This document shows, piece by piece, positions 10,032-18,871 of a stretch of DNA of 64,000 nucleotides (the stretch's first letter is position 1; every line of letters starts with the position of its first letter). The stretch is from an uncultured Clostridia bacterium. GTDB taxonomy: Bacteria > Bacillota > Clostridia > Christensenellales > Borkfalkiaceae. Below the pieces are notes generated by a model. That model worked only from the letters and a program-made list of their open reading frames with translations. It was not told the DNA's origin and ran no database searches. The DNA lies in assembly GCA_947589385.1 (NCBI GenBank), contig CANPZW010000002.1, positions 62,001-126,000 on the forward strand, read 5' to 3'. A program made the position numbers and the translations under genes.

Positions 10032-10359
10032 CAAAGAAACCACGGAAAAGCTTGATACGGACGTCCGCGCGGACGGCAAAGAGAAAAACCGTACCCGCTT
10101 TTATGCGGCGGTTGCCGCACTTACGCTTTCGGCGGTTTCGCTGGGACTTGCGTTTTTGCCGAATTACGGAGTATATTTTCTTATCGCTTCCATAATGATT
10201 GAAATTTCAGCCCTGTCCTTTTTATCCTCGCAGAAAAAAATCAGCGACTTCAACGGGGTGAAAGTTGTGCAAATAATCGCATACGTATTGCTATTTTTAA
10301 GTTCCGCGCTGTTTTTGGGCGGGTTTATCTACTTCCTTATAAACTCTCCGCAAGTATAA
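10018..10359 (+). CDS. Small membrane protein, three predicted transmembrane segments
   Basis: A 113-residue protein I do not recognise. The first 25 residues are charged (MKKFDKETTEKLDTDVRAD), followed by three hydrophobic stretches at about 27-47, 51-71 and 82-108. The ATG lies inside the end of rqcH with GAGGAG seven bases upstream, so it is translated from the rqcH message. No enzyme motif. Position suggests a link with rqcH but not a function. Confidence 0.7.
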   Translation: MKKFDKETTEKLDTDVRADGKEKNRTRFYAAVAALTLSAVSLGLAFLPNYGVYFLIASIMIEISALSFLSSQKKISDFNGVKVVQIIAYVLLFLSSALFLGGFIYFLINSPQV

Positions 10360-10388
10360 AAATCCGCCCAATTCGGCATATTCAGTAT

Positions 10389-10748
10389 ATGGACGGAATT
10401 TGCGGAGCTGTTCTGAAAAAAATAGAGGCGCTCGGCACTGTCGGGCGCTATTTTATCGTTTCGGAAGAAGAATTTCTGGAATGTTTCCCCGAAGGCGCAG
10501 AACGCAGCGGAACAGAGCTTAAAAAAGCGCTTGAAAGCCTCGCCGCGGAGGGATTTATAGACGTCAAATATTCTGGCGGCGGAATGTTCTGCGTAGCGCT
10601 TATAAAGAATTATGTTCCCGAAGAACCCGCCGAAACGGAAAAGCGGAAGCCTAATCCCTATTACCCGCTGTTTTTTTACGCGTTTGCGGGCGGCGCGGCG
10701 GGGGGTATCGTCACCGCGCTTTTTGCGCTGTTGTTTTTATTATGCTGA
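10389..10748 (+). CDS. Winged-helix-like protein with C-terminal membrane anchor, first of a pair
   Basis: A 119-residue protein of unknown function. Residues 5-75 look like a small helix-rich domain ending in a beta wing (LKKALESLAAEGFIDVKYSG, then a short strand), reminiscent of winged-helix folds. Residues 94-118 form one transmembrane segment at the extreme C terminus. The next gene has the same plan and overlaps it (ATGCTGA), so the two are coupled and possibly a duplication. No Shine-Dalgarno sequence is seen at the ATG. No database family can be named from sequence alone. Confidence 0.6.
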   Translation: MDGICGAVLKKIEALGTVGRYFIVSEEEFLECFPEGAERSGTELKKALESLAAEGFIDVKYSGGGMFCVALIKNYVPEEPAETEKRKPNPYYPLFFYAFAGGAAGGIVTALFALLFLLC

Positions 10749-11101
10749 GTAAATGCGAAAATGAAGTTATGACGGCAATATACAGCCTTTGCGACGGCAC
10801 GGAAAGCTGTCTTGTTTCTCCGGCGGACATTCTTGCGATAATGCCCGCCAAAAGGCGCGTGGATTACGACGAGCTGGAAGCTATACTGAACACTTTGCGC
10901 TGCAACGGATTTTTCGACTTGATTTATTCCGAGCGCAAGGGCGAAAGAATGTACGTAATAAATCTGAAAGACAGCGGCTTTGCGTGGAAACGGACTTCCA
11001 AACAGAAACAGCGGGATATTTCCTATAAAATTTTTCTCGCTTTCCTGGGGGCTATTGCCACTTTCGTTTTCGGACTTATTTTAAAAGGGTTGTTCGGGTA
11101 A
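10742..11101 (+). CDS. Winged-helix-like protein with C-terminal membrane anchor, second of a pair
   Basis: A 119-residue protein, same length and plan as its upstream neighbour. It has helix (NEVMTAIYSLCDG), helix (DELEAILNTLRCNGFFDLIYSE) and a strand (RMYVINLKDS), then a basic stretch and a C-terminal transmembrane segment at about 97-118. The shared pattern E-L-x-x-x-L-x-x-L-x-x-x-G-F-(I/F)-D supports common origin. Its start codon overlaps the upstream stop and there is no ribosome site, so translation is coupled. Function unknown; heteromer formation is a guess. Confidence 0.6.
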   Translation: MLSKCENEVMTAIYSLCDGTESCLVSPADILAIMPAKRRVDYDELEAILNTLRCNGFFDLIYSERKGERMYVINLKDSGFAWKRTSKQKQRDISYKIFLAFLGAIATFVFGLILKGLFG

Positions 11102-11174
11102 GGCAAAATTTTCACCCGCCGCAGAAAAAATTTTATTTTCGGCGCCGCAATTTCAAATAATAACCCTTTATAGT

Positions 11175-11203
11175 TTGCTTTTTCAAACAGGATTTGTTAA
11201 AAT
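11175..11203 (+). promoter_or_regulatory. Sigma-A promoter of the anchored secreted-protein gene
   Basis: TTGCTT (11175-11180), 17-bp spacer, TAAAAT (11198-11203), 37 bases ahead of ATG 11241. Confidence 0.6.
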
Positions 11204-11240
11204 AGCATTAAACAGACATAACAAAAGCAACGGGGTATGT

Positions 11241-12506
11241 ATGAAACACAAAAAACTTTTTATCGCCCTGATAGCGATATTCAGCGTTATCGTATGTCTT
11301 GGCACATTCGTAATGATTTGGTTCTGGGGTGACAGCTATGGAGATTTCGAGGACTTTACCGAAGGCGTGGAAATTCCCGGTCTTGACGAAAACGCCGTAC
11401 CTCAGGGCATAGCTAACTATAATACCGACATCTACGACGCCGAGGGAAAAGCCACATCCGAAAGACAGGATTACCTGTTCATATCGGCATATATGAAAGA
11501 AGGTCCTTCCCGCATTTACGTAACAGGCGCACGCACGGGATTTATAGGTTATGTAACCATAAAGAACGAGGACGGAAGCGATTATAGCGGGCACTGCGGC
11601 GGAATAGCCACAAGTTGCGTCAAAGGATATACCACGGGCACGCTGTGGATTACTTCCGACGATACGGTTTTTTGCGCTAAACGCAGCTCGGATAATTACG
11701 GCAACATTGCCGAAGAAGTGATAGCGAAAGCAAAACTGGTCAACGGCGAAAACGTAATAAATTTCACCGCCTCTTTCAAGGCGAACTGCAACGCTTCTTT
11801 CTGTTTCTACTACGATTCCGACTCCGACCCCACTACTTTCAGCACTTCCAACGACAAATTTTACGTAGGCGAATTTTACCGCAAGGGCAGCCACGAAACG
11901 GTTTCCACCCACCATGTAACCACTAAAAACGGTGCGGAAAACAAAGCGTTTCTCTACGAATACAGCCTAAGCACCGTGTCGGAATACGGGCTTTCAAAAT
12001 TATCTTCTGAAAATATCGCCGAAAAATATCAAGTACCTAAAATACAATATATTTATTCAATTCCCGCAAAAATACAGGGTATGGCAAGGCTTAGGGACAA
12101 GTCCGCAAATTCAAGTTCGAGCGCAGGCAAATTAGTGCTTTCCGAAAGTTGGGGACTGCCGAACTCCACCCTTCACTTCTATGACTGGGGGAAAATCCGC
12201 TCAAACAACAGCGCGTCCTACGGCAGTCTGGTAAAAACTACCGATAAGGACGGCAACGAAGTTTCCGCGGGCTTCGAGTACGAGGGCGTTCAGACCACGT
12301 TGGGCAACAGATACTTTGAAAATCCCACCGTGTATTTTGTTGACGACAGTTCGCTTGTGCGCGAATACTCCATACCCTCAATGTCCGAGGGGCTTTGCGC
12401 TACGGGCGACAGGGTTTACGTGCTTTTCGAATCGGCAAGCTTCAAGTACAAGAATTTCGTACGCCAGCAGATACGCAACATTTACAGCTTCATTCCCAGA
12501 CAATAA
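11241..12506 (+). CDS. Membrane-anchored extracellular protein, possibly beta-propeller
   Basis: A 421-residue protein with a short basic start, a hydrophobic segment at about 5-28 (uncleaved anchor or signal peptide) and a long Ser/Gly/Asn/Tyr-rich outside part. A VPQGIANYNTD start of the outside region and a HCGGIATSC segment followed by GTLWITSDD recall the PQG and HxGGI patterns of beta-propeller proteins, but I cannot assign a family. There are few cysteines and no protease or hydrolase motif. The start is the ATG after CGGGG; a TTG 22 codons upstream is the -35 box of the promoter and is not a start. Convergent with the aminopeptidase gene. Confidence 0.7.
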   Translation: MKHKKLFIALIAIFSVIVCLGTFVMIWFWGDSYGDFEDFTEGVEIPGLDENAVPQGIANYNTDIYDAEGKATSERQDYLFISAYMKEGPSRIYVTGARTGFIGYVTIKNEDGSDYSGHCGGIATSCVKGYTTGTLWITSDDTVFCAKRSSDNYGNIAEEVIAKAKLVNGENVINFTASFKANCNASFCFYYDSDSDPTTFSTSNDKFYVGEFYRKGSHETVSTHHVTTKNGAENKAFLYEYSLSTVSEYGLSKLSSENIAEKYQVPKIQYIYSIPAKIQGMARLRDKSANSSSSAGKLVLSESWGLPNSTLHFYDWGKIRSNNSASYGSLVKTTDKDGNEVSAGFEYEGVQTTLGNRYFENPTVYFVDDSSLVREYSIPSMSEGLCATGDRVYVLFESASFKYKNFVRQQIRNIYSFIPRQ

Positions 12507-12536
12507 CTTCATTGCACCTCTAAAAATGAATTTCGT

Positions 12537-12564
12537 AATAGCGCCGCAGTTTTGCGGCGCTATT
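12537..12564. terminator. Hairpin after the anchored secreted-protein gene
   Basis: Perfect 12-bp stem AATAGCGCCGCA / TGCGGCGCTATT with a GTTT loop. The T run is weak. Confidence 0.65.
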
Positions 12565-12616
12565 ATGTTTATAAAAATTATGAAATAATAAACTCATAAA
12601 CTTCAAACGTCAAAGC

Positions 12617-12650
12617 TGCGCCCGCGGAAAATCCGCGGGCGCAACTTTTA
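12617..12650. terminator. Second hairpin, between convergent genes
   Basis: Stem TGCGCCCGCGG / CCGCGGGCGCA (12617-12627, 12633-12643), followed by ACTTTTAATTTT on the plus strand. Likely ends transcripts from both sides. Confidence 0.7.
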
Positions 12651-12696
12651 ATTTTACTCTCTATTCAATAATATATCTTATCTGTTTTTATTTGAT

Positions 12697-14079
12697 TTAT
12701 TTGCAGAACGCAAGGCAAGCCTTGTAAAGCGAATACACATCGGCTTTTGAAATCAGTTCGTAAGGGGCGTGCATGGAGAGCACGGGAACGCCGACGTCTA
12801 TTGTATCTATGCCGAGGTTGGCTATATACATTGCGACCGTACCGCCGCCGCCCGCGTCAACCGCGCCGAGCTCGCCCGTCTGCCAATAAACTCCGTTATT
12901 ATCGAAGATATCGCGTATCCAGCCTGCGTATTCGGCGGGAGCGTCGTTGGTGTTCGACTTGCCGCGCGCGCCCGTGTATTTAGATACTGCCGCGCCGCAG
13001 TGCAGAAAAGTAGTATTGCGCTTTTCGAAAACGGAAGGGAACGCGGGGTCGTAACCTGCGGTCACGTCCGCTGAAATGCACTTCGAATTATATCTTACTT
13101 CAATGGGATTTGCGCCAAAAGAATGTGCGATAGTGTCTATGACGTCGCTTATAACCCAGCTCTGCATACCCGTCGTGCCGACGGAACCTATTTCTTCCTT
13201 ATCCGCAAATACGGCGACCAAAGTGTGGGGACTGTTTTCGCTGTCGAAGATAGCCGTCATCTCGGGATAAGCGCAAACCTTGTCGTCATGCCCGTACGAG
13301 GAAATAAGTGCGGAATCGAACCCGACGTCGCGCGCCTTGCCCGCGGGAACAAAGCAGAGTTCGGAGCACTGGAAATCCACTTCCGTCAAGCCGTACTTCT
13401 TATTGAGAAGTTTTAAAATCGCCGCCTTTACGGCTTCCTTCTCCTCTTCCTTGCCCTCTTCGCCGCCGACTTCGGGAAGTCCGCCTATAACGGCGTTAAG
13501 GCTTTCGCCGTCTATCGCCTTACCCAAAGGCTTTGCCGCCTGTTCCGAGCCCAAATGGGGCAGAATGTCGGTAATGCAGAATACGGGGTCGTTTTCGTCC
13601 TCGCCCACGCAGACCTCCACGCGCTTGCCGTTGGGGGTCATTACTACGCCGTGCAACGCAAGGGGAATGGAAAGCCACTGATATTTTTTGATGCCGCCAT
13701 AATAGTGCGTTTTGAAATAGCACAGCCCGCTGTCCTCGAATACGGGGTTGGGTTTAAGGTCGAGGCGGGGCGAATCCACGTGCGCTACCATAATTCTAAC
13801 GCCGTGTTTCGCAACATCCTCGGTGCCGACCTTGATGAGGAATATGTTCTTATGCCTGTTGATAAAATAACGCTTGTCGCCCGCTTTCAGCTTTTCGGAG
13901 AACGAGAAAGGCTTATATCCCTTTTCAATGGCAAGCTTTTCCGCCGTCACGCAGGCGTCGCGTTCGGTCTTGGCGTTGTCGAGAAACTTTTTGTAGCCTT
14001 CGGCATAGCCGTAGATGGCTTCCAGCTCCTTGCCGTCCGCCTCTTTGTAAACATTTTTACGAGTGTATTTAAGTTCCAT
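12697..14079 (-). CDS. M18-family aminopeptidase
   Basis: A 460-residue zinc aminopeptidase. Family residues visible: the first metal His in VAHVDSPRLDL, the catalytic and metal Glu pair in DKEEIGSVG, Asp in SADVTAGYDPAF, and the last His in SMHAPYELISKAD. M18 enzymes remove N-terminal acidic or neutral residues from peptides in the cytoplasm and form dodecamers. The start is ATG 14079 with AAGGAG nine bases upstream; an upstream in-frame codon lies before that site. Runs alone behind its own promoter and faces the previous gene. Confidence 0.93.
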   Translation of the reverse strand: MELKYTRKNVYKEADGKELEAIYGYAEGYKKFLDNAKTERDACVTAEKLAIEKGYKPFSFSEKLKAGDKRYFINRHKNIFLIKVGTEDVAKHGVRIMVAHVDSPRLDLKPNPVFEDSGLCYFKTHYYGGIKKYQWLSIPLALHGVVMTPNGKRVEVCVGEDENDPVFCITDILPHLGSEQAAKPLGKAIDGESLNAVIGGLPEVGGEEGKEEEKEAVKAAILKLLNKKYGLTEVDFQCSELCFVPAGKARDVGFDSALISSYGHDDKVCAYPEMTAIFDSENSPHTLVAVFADKEEIGSVGTTGMQSWVISDVIDTIAHSFGANPIEVRYNSKCISADVTAGYDPAFPSVFEKRNTTFLHCGAAVSKYTGARGKSNTNDAPAEYAGWIRDIFDNNGVYWQTGELGAVDAGGGGTVAMYIANLGIDTIDVGVPVLSMHAPYELISKADVYSLYKACLAFCK

Positions 14080-14104
14080 TATGTAAATCTCCTTATCCGA
14101 TAGA

Positions 14105-14134
14105 ATTATAAATGACAATAAATAACAAAGTCAA
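14105..14134 (-). promoter_or_regulatory. Sigma-A promoter of the aminopeptidase gene
   Basis: On the minus strand TTGACT (14134-14129), 18-bp spacer, TATAAT (14110-14105), then about 25 bases to ATG 14079. Confidence 0.7.
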
Positions 14135-14187
14135 GAAATTATTTATCATATCAAGTAAATTTTTTTAATTTTCGGCGGGAAAAATTC

Positions 14188-14216
14188 TTTACGTATTTTT
14201 TATATTGTTGTATAAT
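14188..14216 (+). promoter_or_regulatory. Promoter of the Gx-type transporter and rnf genes
   Basis: TTTACG (14188-14193), 17-bp spacer, TATAAT (14211-14216). ATG 14226 follows after nine bases, so the leader would be about three bases and lacks a ribosome site. Confidence 0.55.
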
Positions 14217-14225
14217 TGTTTTATT

Positions 14226-14783
14226 ATGAAAGACAGAGCTTTTGCCGCCAAAAAGCTTGCGGTTCTTGCCATTCTTACGGCGCTGGGGCTTATAGCGTTC
14301 ATTATAGAAAGTCTTTTGCCCTCTATGGGAATACCCGGGGCAAAGGCGGGGCTTGCAAATATATTTTCTTTCATAGCGCTTATCATGTATTCCCCGTGGG
14401 AAGCTTTCGCCGTCGTGGCGGCGCGCACCTTTTTGGGGGCGTTATTCGCGGGGAACGCCGCCGCTCTTTTATATTCATTCACGGGCGGAATGGTTTCGAT
14501 GGGCGTTTCCTCGCTGCTGATATACGCCGTGCACCCGCGCGTCTCGGTTATGGCTGTCTCCGTAGCCGCCGCGGTTGCCCATAACATAACGCAAAATCTT
14601 GTTTTCATACTCTTAACGGGCTCTGCGCTGATGCTCGGATATATGCCGTACATTGCGCTTATCGGCGTGGTTTCGGGCGCGGTCGTGGGCGTTGCCGTCG
14701 AGCTTGTATTCAAAAAAATGCCCATAAACGTATTCGAAAAAGTAATTAGGGAAGGAAAGGACTACCGTGAAAAATCAGGCTGA
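14226..14783 (+). CDS. Gx transporter family membrane protein (heptaprenyl diphosphate synthase component I-like)
   Basis: A 185-residue protein with about five transmembrane segments. The N-terminal KKLAVLAILTALGLIAFIIE, the GIPGAKAGLANI loop and SFTGGMVSMG match the small S-component-like family annotated as Gx transporter or heptaprenyl diphosphate synthase component I. In many Clostridia such genes sit beside FMN-binding or Rnf genes, as here, 36 bases before rnfC. A role in supplying a flavin or quinone precursor is an inference, not shown. No Shine-Dalgarno sequence; the start sits close to the predicted transcription start. A small hairpin (CAGGC/GCCTG then TTTTA) overlaps its stop codon. 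Confidence 0.75.
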   Translation: MKDRAFAAKKLAVLAILTALGLIAFIIESLLPSMGIPGAKAGLANIFSFIALIMYSPWEAFAVVAARTFLGALFAGNAAALLYSFTGGMVSMGVSSLLIYAVHPRVSVMAVSVAAAVAHNITQNLVFILLTGSALMLGYMPYIALIGVVSGAVVGVAVELVFKKMPINVFEKVIREGKDYREKSG

Positions 14784-14819
14784 GCCTGTTTTATACGTAT
14801 TAAAAACCGGAGGTAAAAA

Positions 14820-16127
14820 TTGAAAGCTGTAAGAGGAAAATTCTACTTCGGAGGCGTGCATCCGCACGGTCGTAAGGAGCTGTCGCAGGCGGCGGCTCTC
14901 GAAACCATGCCCGCCCCCGGAGCGGTAACCATATCCACCTCGCAATCGCTTGGGAAACCCGCGCAGCCCGTTGTAGAAGTCGGGCAGGAAGTCAAAATGG
15001 GTCAGCTTATCGCGGCGGCGGACGGACCTATCTCGTCCGACGTGTTTTCAAGCGTAAGCGGCAGGGTGGAAGCCGTGTTCGACGGTACGGGCGCGAACGG
15101 CGGCAGAGAAAAATTTATAGTTATTAAAAACAACGGACTTGACGAAAAGGCGTATCTCCCCCCCCTGTCCTCTCCCTCGGCGGAGGAAATTAAAACGAGG
15201 ATTAAGGAAGCGGGAATTGTCGGTTTAGGCGGCGCGGGCTTTCCCACAGCCGTCAAGGCTTCGCCTAAAACGCCCGTGGATACGCTTATTCTGAACGGCG
15301 CCGAATGTGAGCCATATCTGACCTGCGACCACCGACTTATGCTTGAAAAATCGGAAGAAATAGCGCGCGGCGCAAGATATATCGCAAAGGCGTTGGGCGT
15401 GACGAATATAATCATAGGCATAGAGGCGAACAAGCCCGATTGCATTGAAAAGTTCGAGAAGTTCGACGACATAAAAGTCGTGATTTTAAGAAAGCAATAC
15501 CCTATGGGCGGCGAAAAACAGCTTGTTTATGTCACGACGGGCAGAAAAATAGGGCTTCCCCCCGCCCTTCCCGCAGACAGCGGCGTAGTGGTGCAGAACG
15601 TGGCTACGGCGTTCGCCGTATGCGAGGCGGTAGAGCTTGGAAAACCGCTTTTCGAAAGAGTAGTGACCGTTTCGGGTCAAGCCGTTAAAAATCCCAAAAA
15701 CATGTGGGTGCGGCTTGGCACAAGCGTGCGCGAAATAGTGGATTACTGCGGAGCAGAGGACGAAAAGCCCAAAAAGGTTGTCCAAGGCGGTCCTATGACG
15801 GGGCTTGCGCTTGCAAGCTACGAGGTCTATACGCATAAAACGACTTCGGGCATTTTGCTTATGAACGAAAAGGAAGCTGCCGCTTACGAGCCTACTCCCT
15901 GCGTAAACTGCGGAAAGTGCGCGGACGTATGCCCCATGCACCTTATGCCTATGAATACCGCGTTTTACGCTTCTGCCGGGGATTTTGCGGCGGCGGCAAA
16001 ATACGGAAATACGCTTGCGTGCATCGAATGTGGAGCGTGCGAATATATATGCCCCGCAAAACGTCCCCTTATACAGGCTATCCGCCAGACCAAAGCGGAA
16101 ATGAGAAAAGCGGGAGGTAAAAAATAA
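14820..16127 (+). CDS. rnfC: Rnf complex subunit RnfC
   Basis: A 435-residue NADH/ferredoxin-linked subunit. The N-terminal segment (GGVHPHGRKELS) and the NQO1-like Gly-rich stretch GIVGLGGAGFPTAVK are typical. Two [4Fe-4S] motifs occur near the C terminus, starting at Cys361 (CVNCGKCADVCP) and Cys401 (CIECGACEYICP). It takes part in electron transfer between ferredoxin and NAD+ in the membrane ion pump. The start is a TTG directly behind GGAGGTAAAAA; no ATG gives the conserved N-terminus. First of six rnf genes in the C-D-G-E-A-B order. Confidence 0.96.
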   Translation: MKAVRGKFYFGGVHPHGRKELSQAAALETMPAPGAVTISTSQSLGKPAQPVVEVGQEVKMGQLIAAADGPISSDVFSSVSGRVEAVFDGTGANGGREKFIVIKNNGLDEKAYLPPLSSPSAEEIKTRIKEAGIVGLGGAGFPTAVKASPKTPVDTLILNGAECEPYLTCDHRLMLEKSEEIARGARYIAKALGVTNIIIGIEANKPDCIEKFEKFDDIKVVILRKQYPMGGEKQLVYVTTGRKIGLPPALPADSGVVVQNVATAFAVCEAVELGKPLFERVVTVSGQAVKNPKNMWVRLGTSVREIVDYCGAEDEKPKKVVQGGPMTGLALASYEVYTHKTTSGILLMNEKEAAAYEPTPCVNCGKCADVCPMHLMPMNTAFYASAGDFAAAAKYGNTLACIECGACEYICPAKRPLIQAIRQTKAEMRKAGGKK

Positions 16128-17179
16128 TGATTGACAACACAATAGTGATTTCCACTCCCCCTCACGTCAAGTCGCGCAGAACTACACGCGGGATAATGGG
16201 CGACGTGTGCATAGCCCTCGCCCCCGCCGCCATTGCCGGAATTGTATTTTTCGGATACATGGCGTTTGTTTTGGAGCTGGTTGCTGTCGCTTCGTGCGTG
16301 GCTACGGAGTTTTGCTACTATTTCATAGCCAACGGCGGATTTGCGAAAAAGTGCGCGAACGCCGGCAAAGTATGCAAAAAATGGCTTAAACAGTTCGACT
16401 TGACTTCGGTAGTTACCGGGTTAATCCTCGCGCTTATAATCCCCGCTACCGTAAATTGGTACGAAGTGATTATAGGCGGCATATTCGCGATAGCGATAGT
16501 CAAGATGTTCTTCGGCGGCACGGGCAAAAACCTTGTAAACCCCGCCGCTGCCGCAAGGGTATTCATGTTTATAAGTTTCAGTCTTACGGTTTACGGGAAA
16601 GTTATTTTCGGTCCCATTCTCGACCCCGCTTCCGAAGGTGCAATCCTTTCCGACGCAACTAATCTTTCGGGCTATCTTCTGCACGGACAGGGCAGCGCGC
16701 TTTCAAACCTCGATTTATTCCTCGGAACGGGAGTCAGGGGCTGCATAGGCGAAACCTGCAAGGCGGCGATACTTTTGGGTTACGTTTATCTTTGCATACG
16801 CAAAGTAATCAAATGGTGGCAGCCGCTTATGTTCATAGCCGTGTTCGGGTTATGCGCGGTGCTTTTCACCGGCTTCTGCTACGATACATATAAATTCGAC
16901 ATATCTCTGTTCCTGCCCTCTATCCTTTCGGGCGGCGTGCTGTTTGCGGCGGTATTTATGTTCACCGATTACGTTACCTCTCCCCGCGGACTGTACGGAC
17001 AGATTTGCTACTACATAGTCGGCGCAGTGCTTTTGGCGCTTCTGCGCTATCTTACGAAAATAGAGGTTGCTTCCTTTGTTATACTTATAATGAATATCCT
17101 CGTTCCGCTTATGGACAAATATCTTATAAGAAAGCCTTTCGGTTATGTGAAAACCAAGGCTGAAAAGGAGGGCAAATAA
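16127..17179 (+). CDS. rnfD: Rnf complex subunit RnfD
   Basis: A 350-residue membrane protein with about nine hydrophobic segments. Family features: HVKSRRTTRGIMGDV at the start, the FGGTGKNLVNPAAAARVF segment and the SDAT tetrad near residue 178, where covalent FMN is attached to Thr in RnfD. The C-terminal MFTDYVTSPRGLYGQ motif is also typical. Acts with RnfG in passing electrons through the membrane. Overlaps the rnfC stop by one base (TAATG) with GGGAGG upstream. Confidence 0.95.
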   Translation: MIDNTIVISTPPHVKSRRTTRGIMGDVCIALAPAAIAGIVFFGYMAFVLELVAVASCVATEFCYYFIANGGFAKKCANAGKVCKKWLKQFDLTSVVTGLILALIIPATVNWYEVIIGGIFAIAIVKMFFGGTGKNLVNPAAAARVFMFISFSLTVYGKVIFGPILDPASEGAILSDATNLSGYLLHGQGSALSNLDLFLGTGVRGCIGETCKAAILLGYVYLCIRKVIKWWQPLMFIAVFGLCAVLFTGFCYDTYKFDISLFLPSILSGGVLFAAVFMFTDYVTSPRGLYGQICYYIVGAVLLALLRYLTKIEVASFVILIMNILVPLMDKYLIRKPFGYVKTKAEKEGK

Positions 17180-18220
17180 ATGACGGTAAAACAGTTCTTT
17201 AAAAGCACTTCCTTTAAATGCATAGCGGCGCTGCTTTCCATATTGCTTGTTTGCGGAGTTTTCCTGACCATAATGTACGGGCTTTTGGAAGTGACCGAGG
17301 GCGAGAGATTGCAGCGTGCCATAAAAAAACTGTATGGCGGCACGGAAGTCACAATTTACGGCATGGACGACGTAAAAATAGACGATTCGGTTAAAGAGCC
17401 TAAAAGTCTCGTTTCCGAAACCGTTTCCCTCGAAAAGGCGGACATTCTCGCGGCGTACAGGATAGAATTAGTACAGGACGGAGAAACGCATAACCATTAC
17501 CTCGTACAATCCCGCGGCAAAGGCGGAAACGACAACGGCACCGTCACCTGCTGGGTAGCGGTAGAGATAAAGGACGGAAAAATTTCCGAAATTTACAATA
17601 TTTCCATAACTGCCAACACATCGCAGGAATATGCCGACGGTCGCTTCAACGACGAATTTTTCGGGAAATTCAAGGGCGAATACAACGACCGGGTATTCTC
17701 CACCGCCGACGGCTACCTCGTTTCGGGGGCGACGCAGTCCTCGAACGCCATAGATAATTCCGTAAACGGCGCAATTAGCTTTATCAAAGAAACTTTTTTG
17801 GGCGAGGAAATAGAAGCTTCAAAACCCTATTCTATGTATATCGATTTGGAAAAAACGGCTTTTGATAAAGAAACGGGAAAATTGACCGTCGTTACAAAAG
17901 ACAAAGCCGAAGGATTATATCCAAAACCGTTTACTTTTGAAATCGCGGTAACCGCCGATAAGAAAATCGAAAGCTTTGAAATAATCGCTAACGGCTCTAC
18001 CAGCGATAAAAACATAGATAAAATGAACCCCGACATATTAAACGGAACGCTTTTTGCCGGTAAGGATTTGGCTTACTTCGAGAACATAACGGCAAACGGT
18101 CAATACAGCGATAATATGAACGAAGTGCTTTCGGGCGCTACGCAGAGCAACTTTATATGCGCGTACGCCTGCGCTTTTGCGCTTGCCAATATCGACAATT
18201 ATACGGGAGGTAACGCATAA
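17180..18220 (+). CDS. rnfG: Rnf complex subunit RnfG, double length
   Basis: A 346-residue protein with one N-terminal membrane anchor (about 13-34) and a large outside part. RnfG normally has about 200 residues and one covalent FMN on the Thr of an SGAT motif. Here SGATQ occurs twice: Thr185 (LVSGATQSSNAI) and Thr321 (VLSGATQSNFI), 136 residues apart, so the FMN-binding domain looks duplicated. Frame is intact and the GGAGGG ribosome site and neighbours are normal. This length could give an extra flavin in the electron path; whether both are flavinylated is not shown. Confidence 0.9.
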   Translation: MTVKQFFKSTSFKCIAALLSILLVCGVFLTIMYGLLEVTEGERLQRAIKKLYGGTEVTIYGMDDVKIDDSVKEPKSLVSETVSLEKADILAAYRIELVQDGETHNHYLVQSRGKGGNDNGTVTCWVAVEIKDGKISEIYNISITANTSQEYADGRFNDEFFGKFKGEYNDRVFSTADGYLVSGATQSSNAIDNSVNGAISFIKETFLGEEIEASKPYSMYIDLEKTAFDKETGKLTVVTKDKAEGLYPKPFTFEIAVTADKKIESFEIIANGSTSDKNIDKMNPDILNGTLFAGKDLAYFENITANGQYSDNMNEVLSGATQSNFICAYACAFALANIDNYTGGNA

Positions 18221-18870
18221 TGAACAAGTATAAAAATATAACGCTGAACGGGCTTATTTTTCAGAACCCCACCTTTATGTTGGTTTTAGGAACGTGCCCC
18301 ACCCTCGGGCTTATCTCCTCCGCTTCGAGCGCAGCGGGCATGGGGCTTACAGTTGTGGTGATTCTGACCCTTTCGAACGTATTTATTTCGCTTTTGAAAA
18401 ACTTAATACCCAACGAAGTGCGTATTCCTTGCTACATTGTGGTAATAGCGACGCTTGTGACATTCGCGAGAATGGTGCTTGAAAAATTCGTGCCCGACCT
18501 ATACGACAGTTTGGGCGGTTTCCTTGCGCTGATTGTGGTAAACTGCATAATTCTCGGCAGGGCGGAAGCATTCGCGAATAAGCACACTGTGCTTGAATCG
18601 GCGGTTGACGGACTTGCAAACGGCTTCGGCTTCACTGCCGCGCTTACCGTTATGGGTATCGTATGCGAATTTCTCGGCAAAGGCTCGGTATTCGGCTTAC
18701 AGATTATGAAATTCAAAATAGGCATATTTGCTTCGCCCGCGGGCTCTTTCCTGATTTTCGGCATAAGCATTGCGCTGTTCGTATATATTCTGAATTTATT
18801 CGAGCAGCACAAGCGCGTAAAAGTAAACAGGCTTGCGCGCGAAAATCTTTTGAACACGGAGGCGGCTTAA
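18220..18870 (+). CDS. rnfE: Rnf complex subunit RnfE
   Basis: A 216-residue membrane protein of the RnfA/RnfE family with about six transmembrane segments. The segment NPTFMLVLGTCPTLGLISSA holds a conserved Cys, and IPCYIVVIAT and VNCIILGRAEAFA are shared family motifs; RnfA and RnfE carry the Fe-S cluster pair in the membrane core. Overlaps the rnfG stop (TAATGA) with GGGAGG upstream. Confidence 0.96.
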   Translation: MNKYKNITLNGLIFQNPTFMLVLGTCPTLGLISSASSAAGMGLTVVVILTLSNVFISLLKNLIPNEVRIPCYIVVIATLVTFARMVLEKFVPDLYDSLGGFLALIVVNCIILGRAEAFANKHTVLESAVDGLANGFGFTAALTVMGIVCEFLGKGSVFGLQIMKFKIGIFASPAGSFLIFGISIALFVYILNLFEQHKRVKVNRLARENLLNTEAA

Positions 18871-18871
18871 T

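Noticed and set aside
10260..10290. Further copy of the palindrome (ATACGTATTGC)
   Set aside because: It is inside a coding frame, lacks the A and T runs and is not symmetrical; chance match.
12316..12588. 90-codon frame on the plus strand
   Set aside because: Overlaps the secreted-protein gene in another frame and the following terminator; no start signal.
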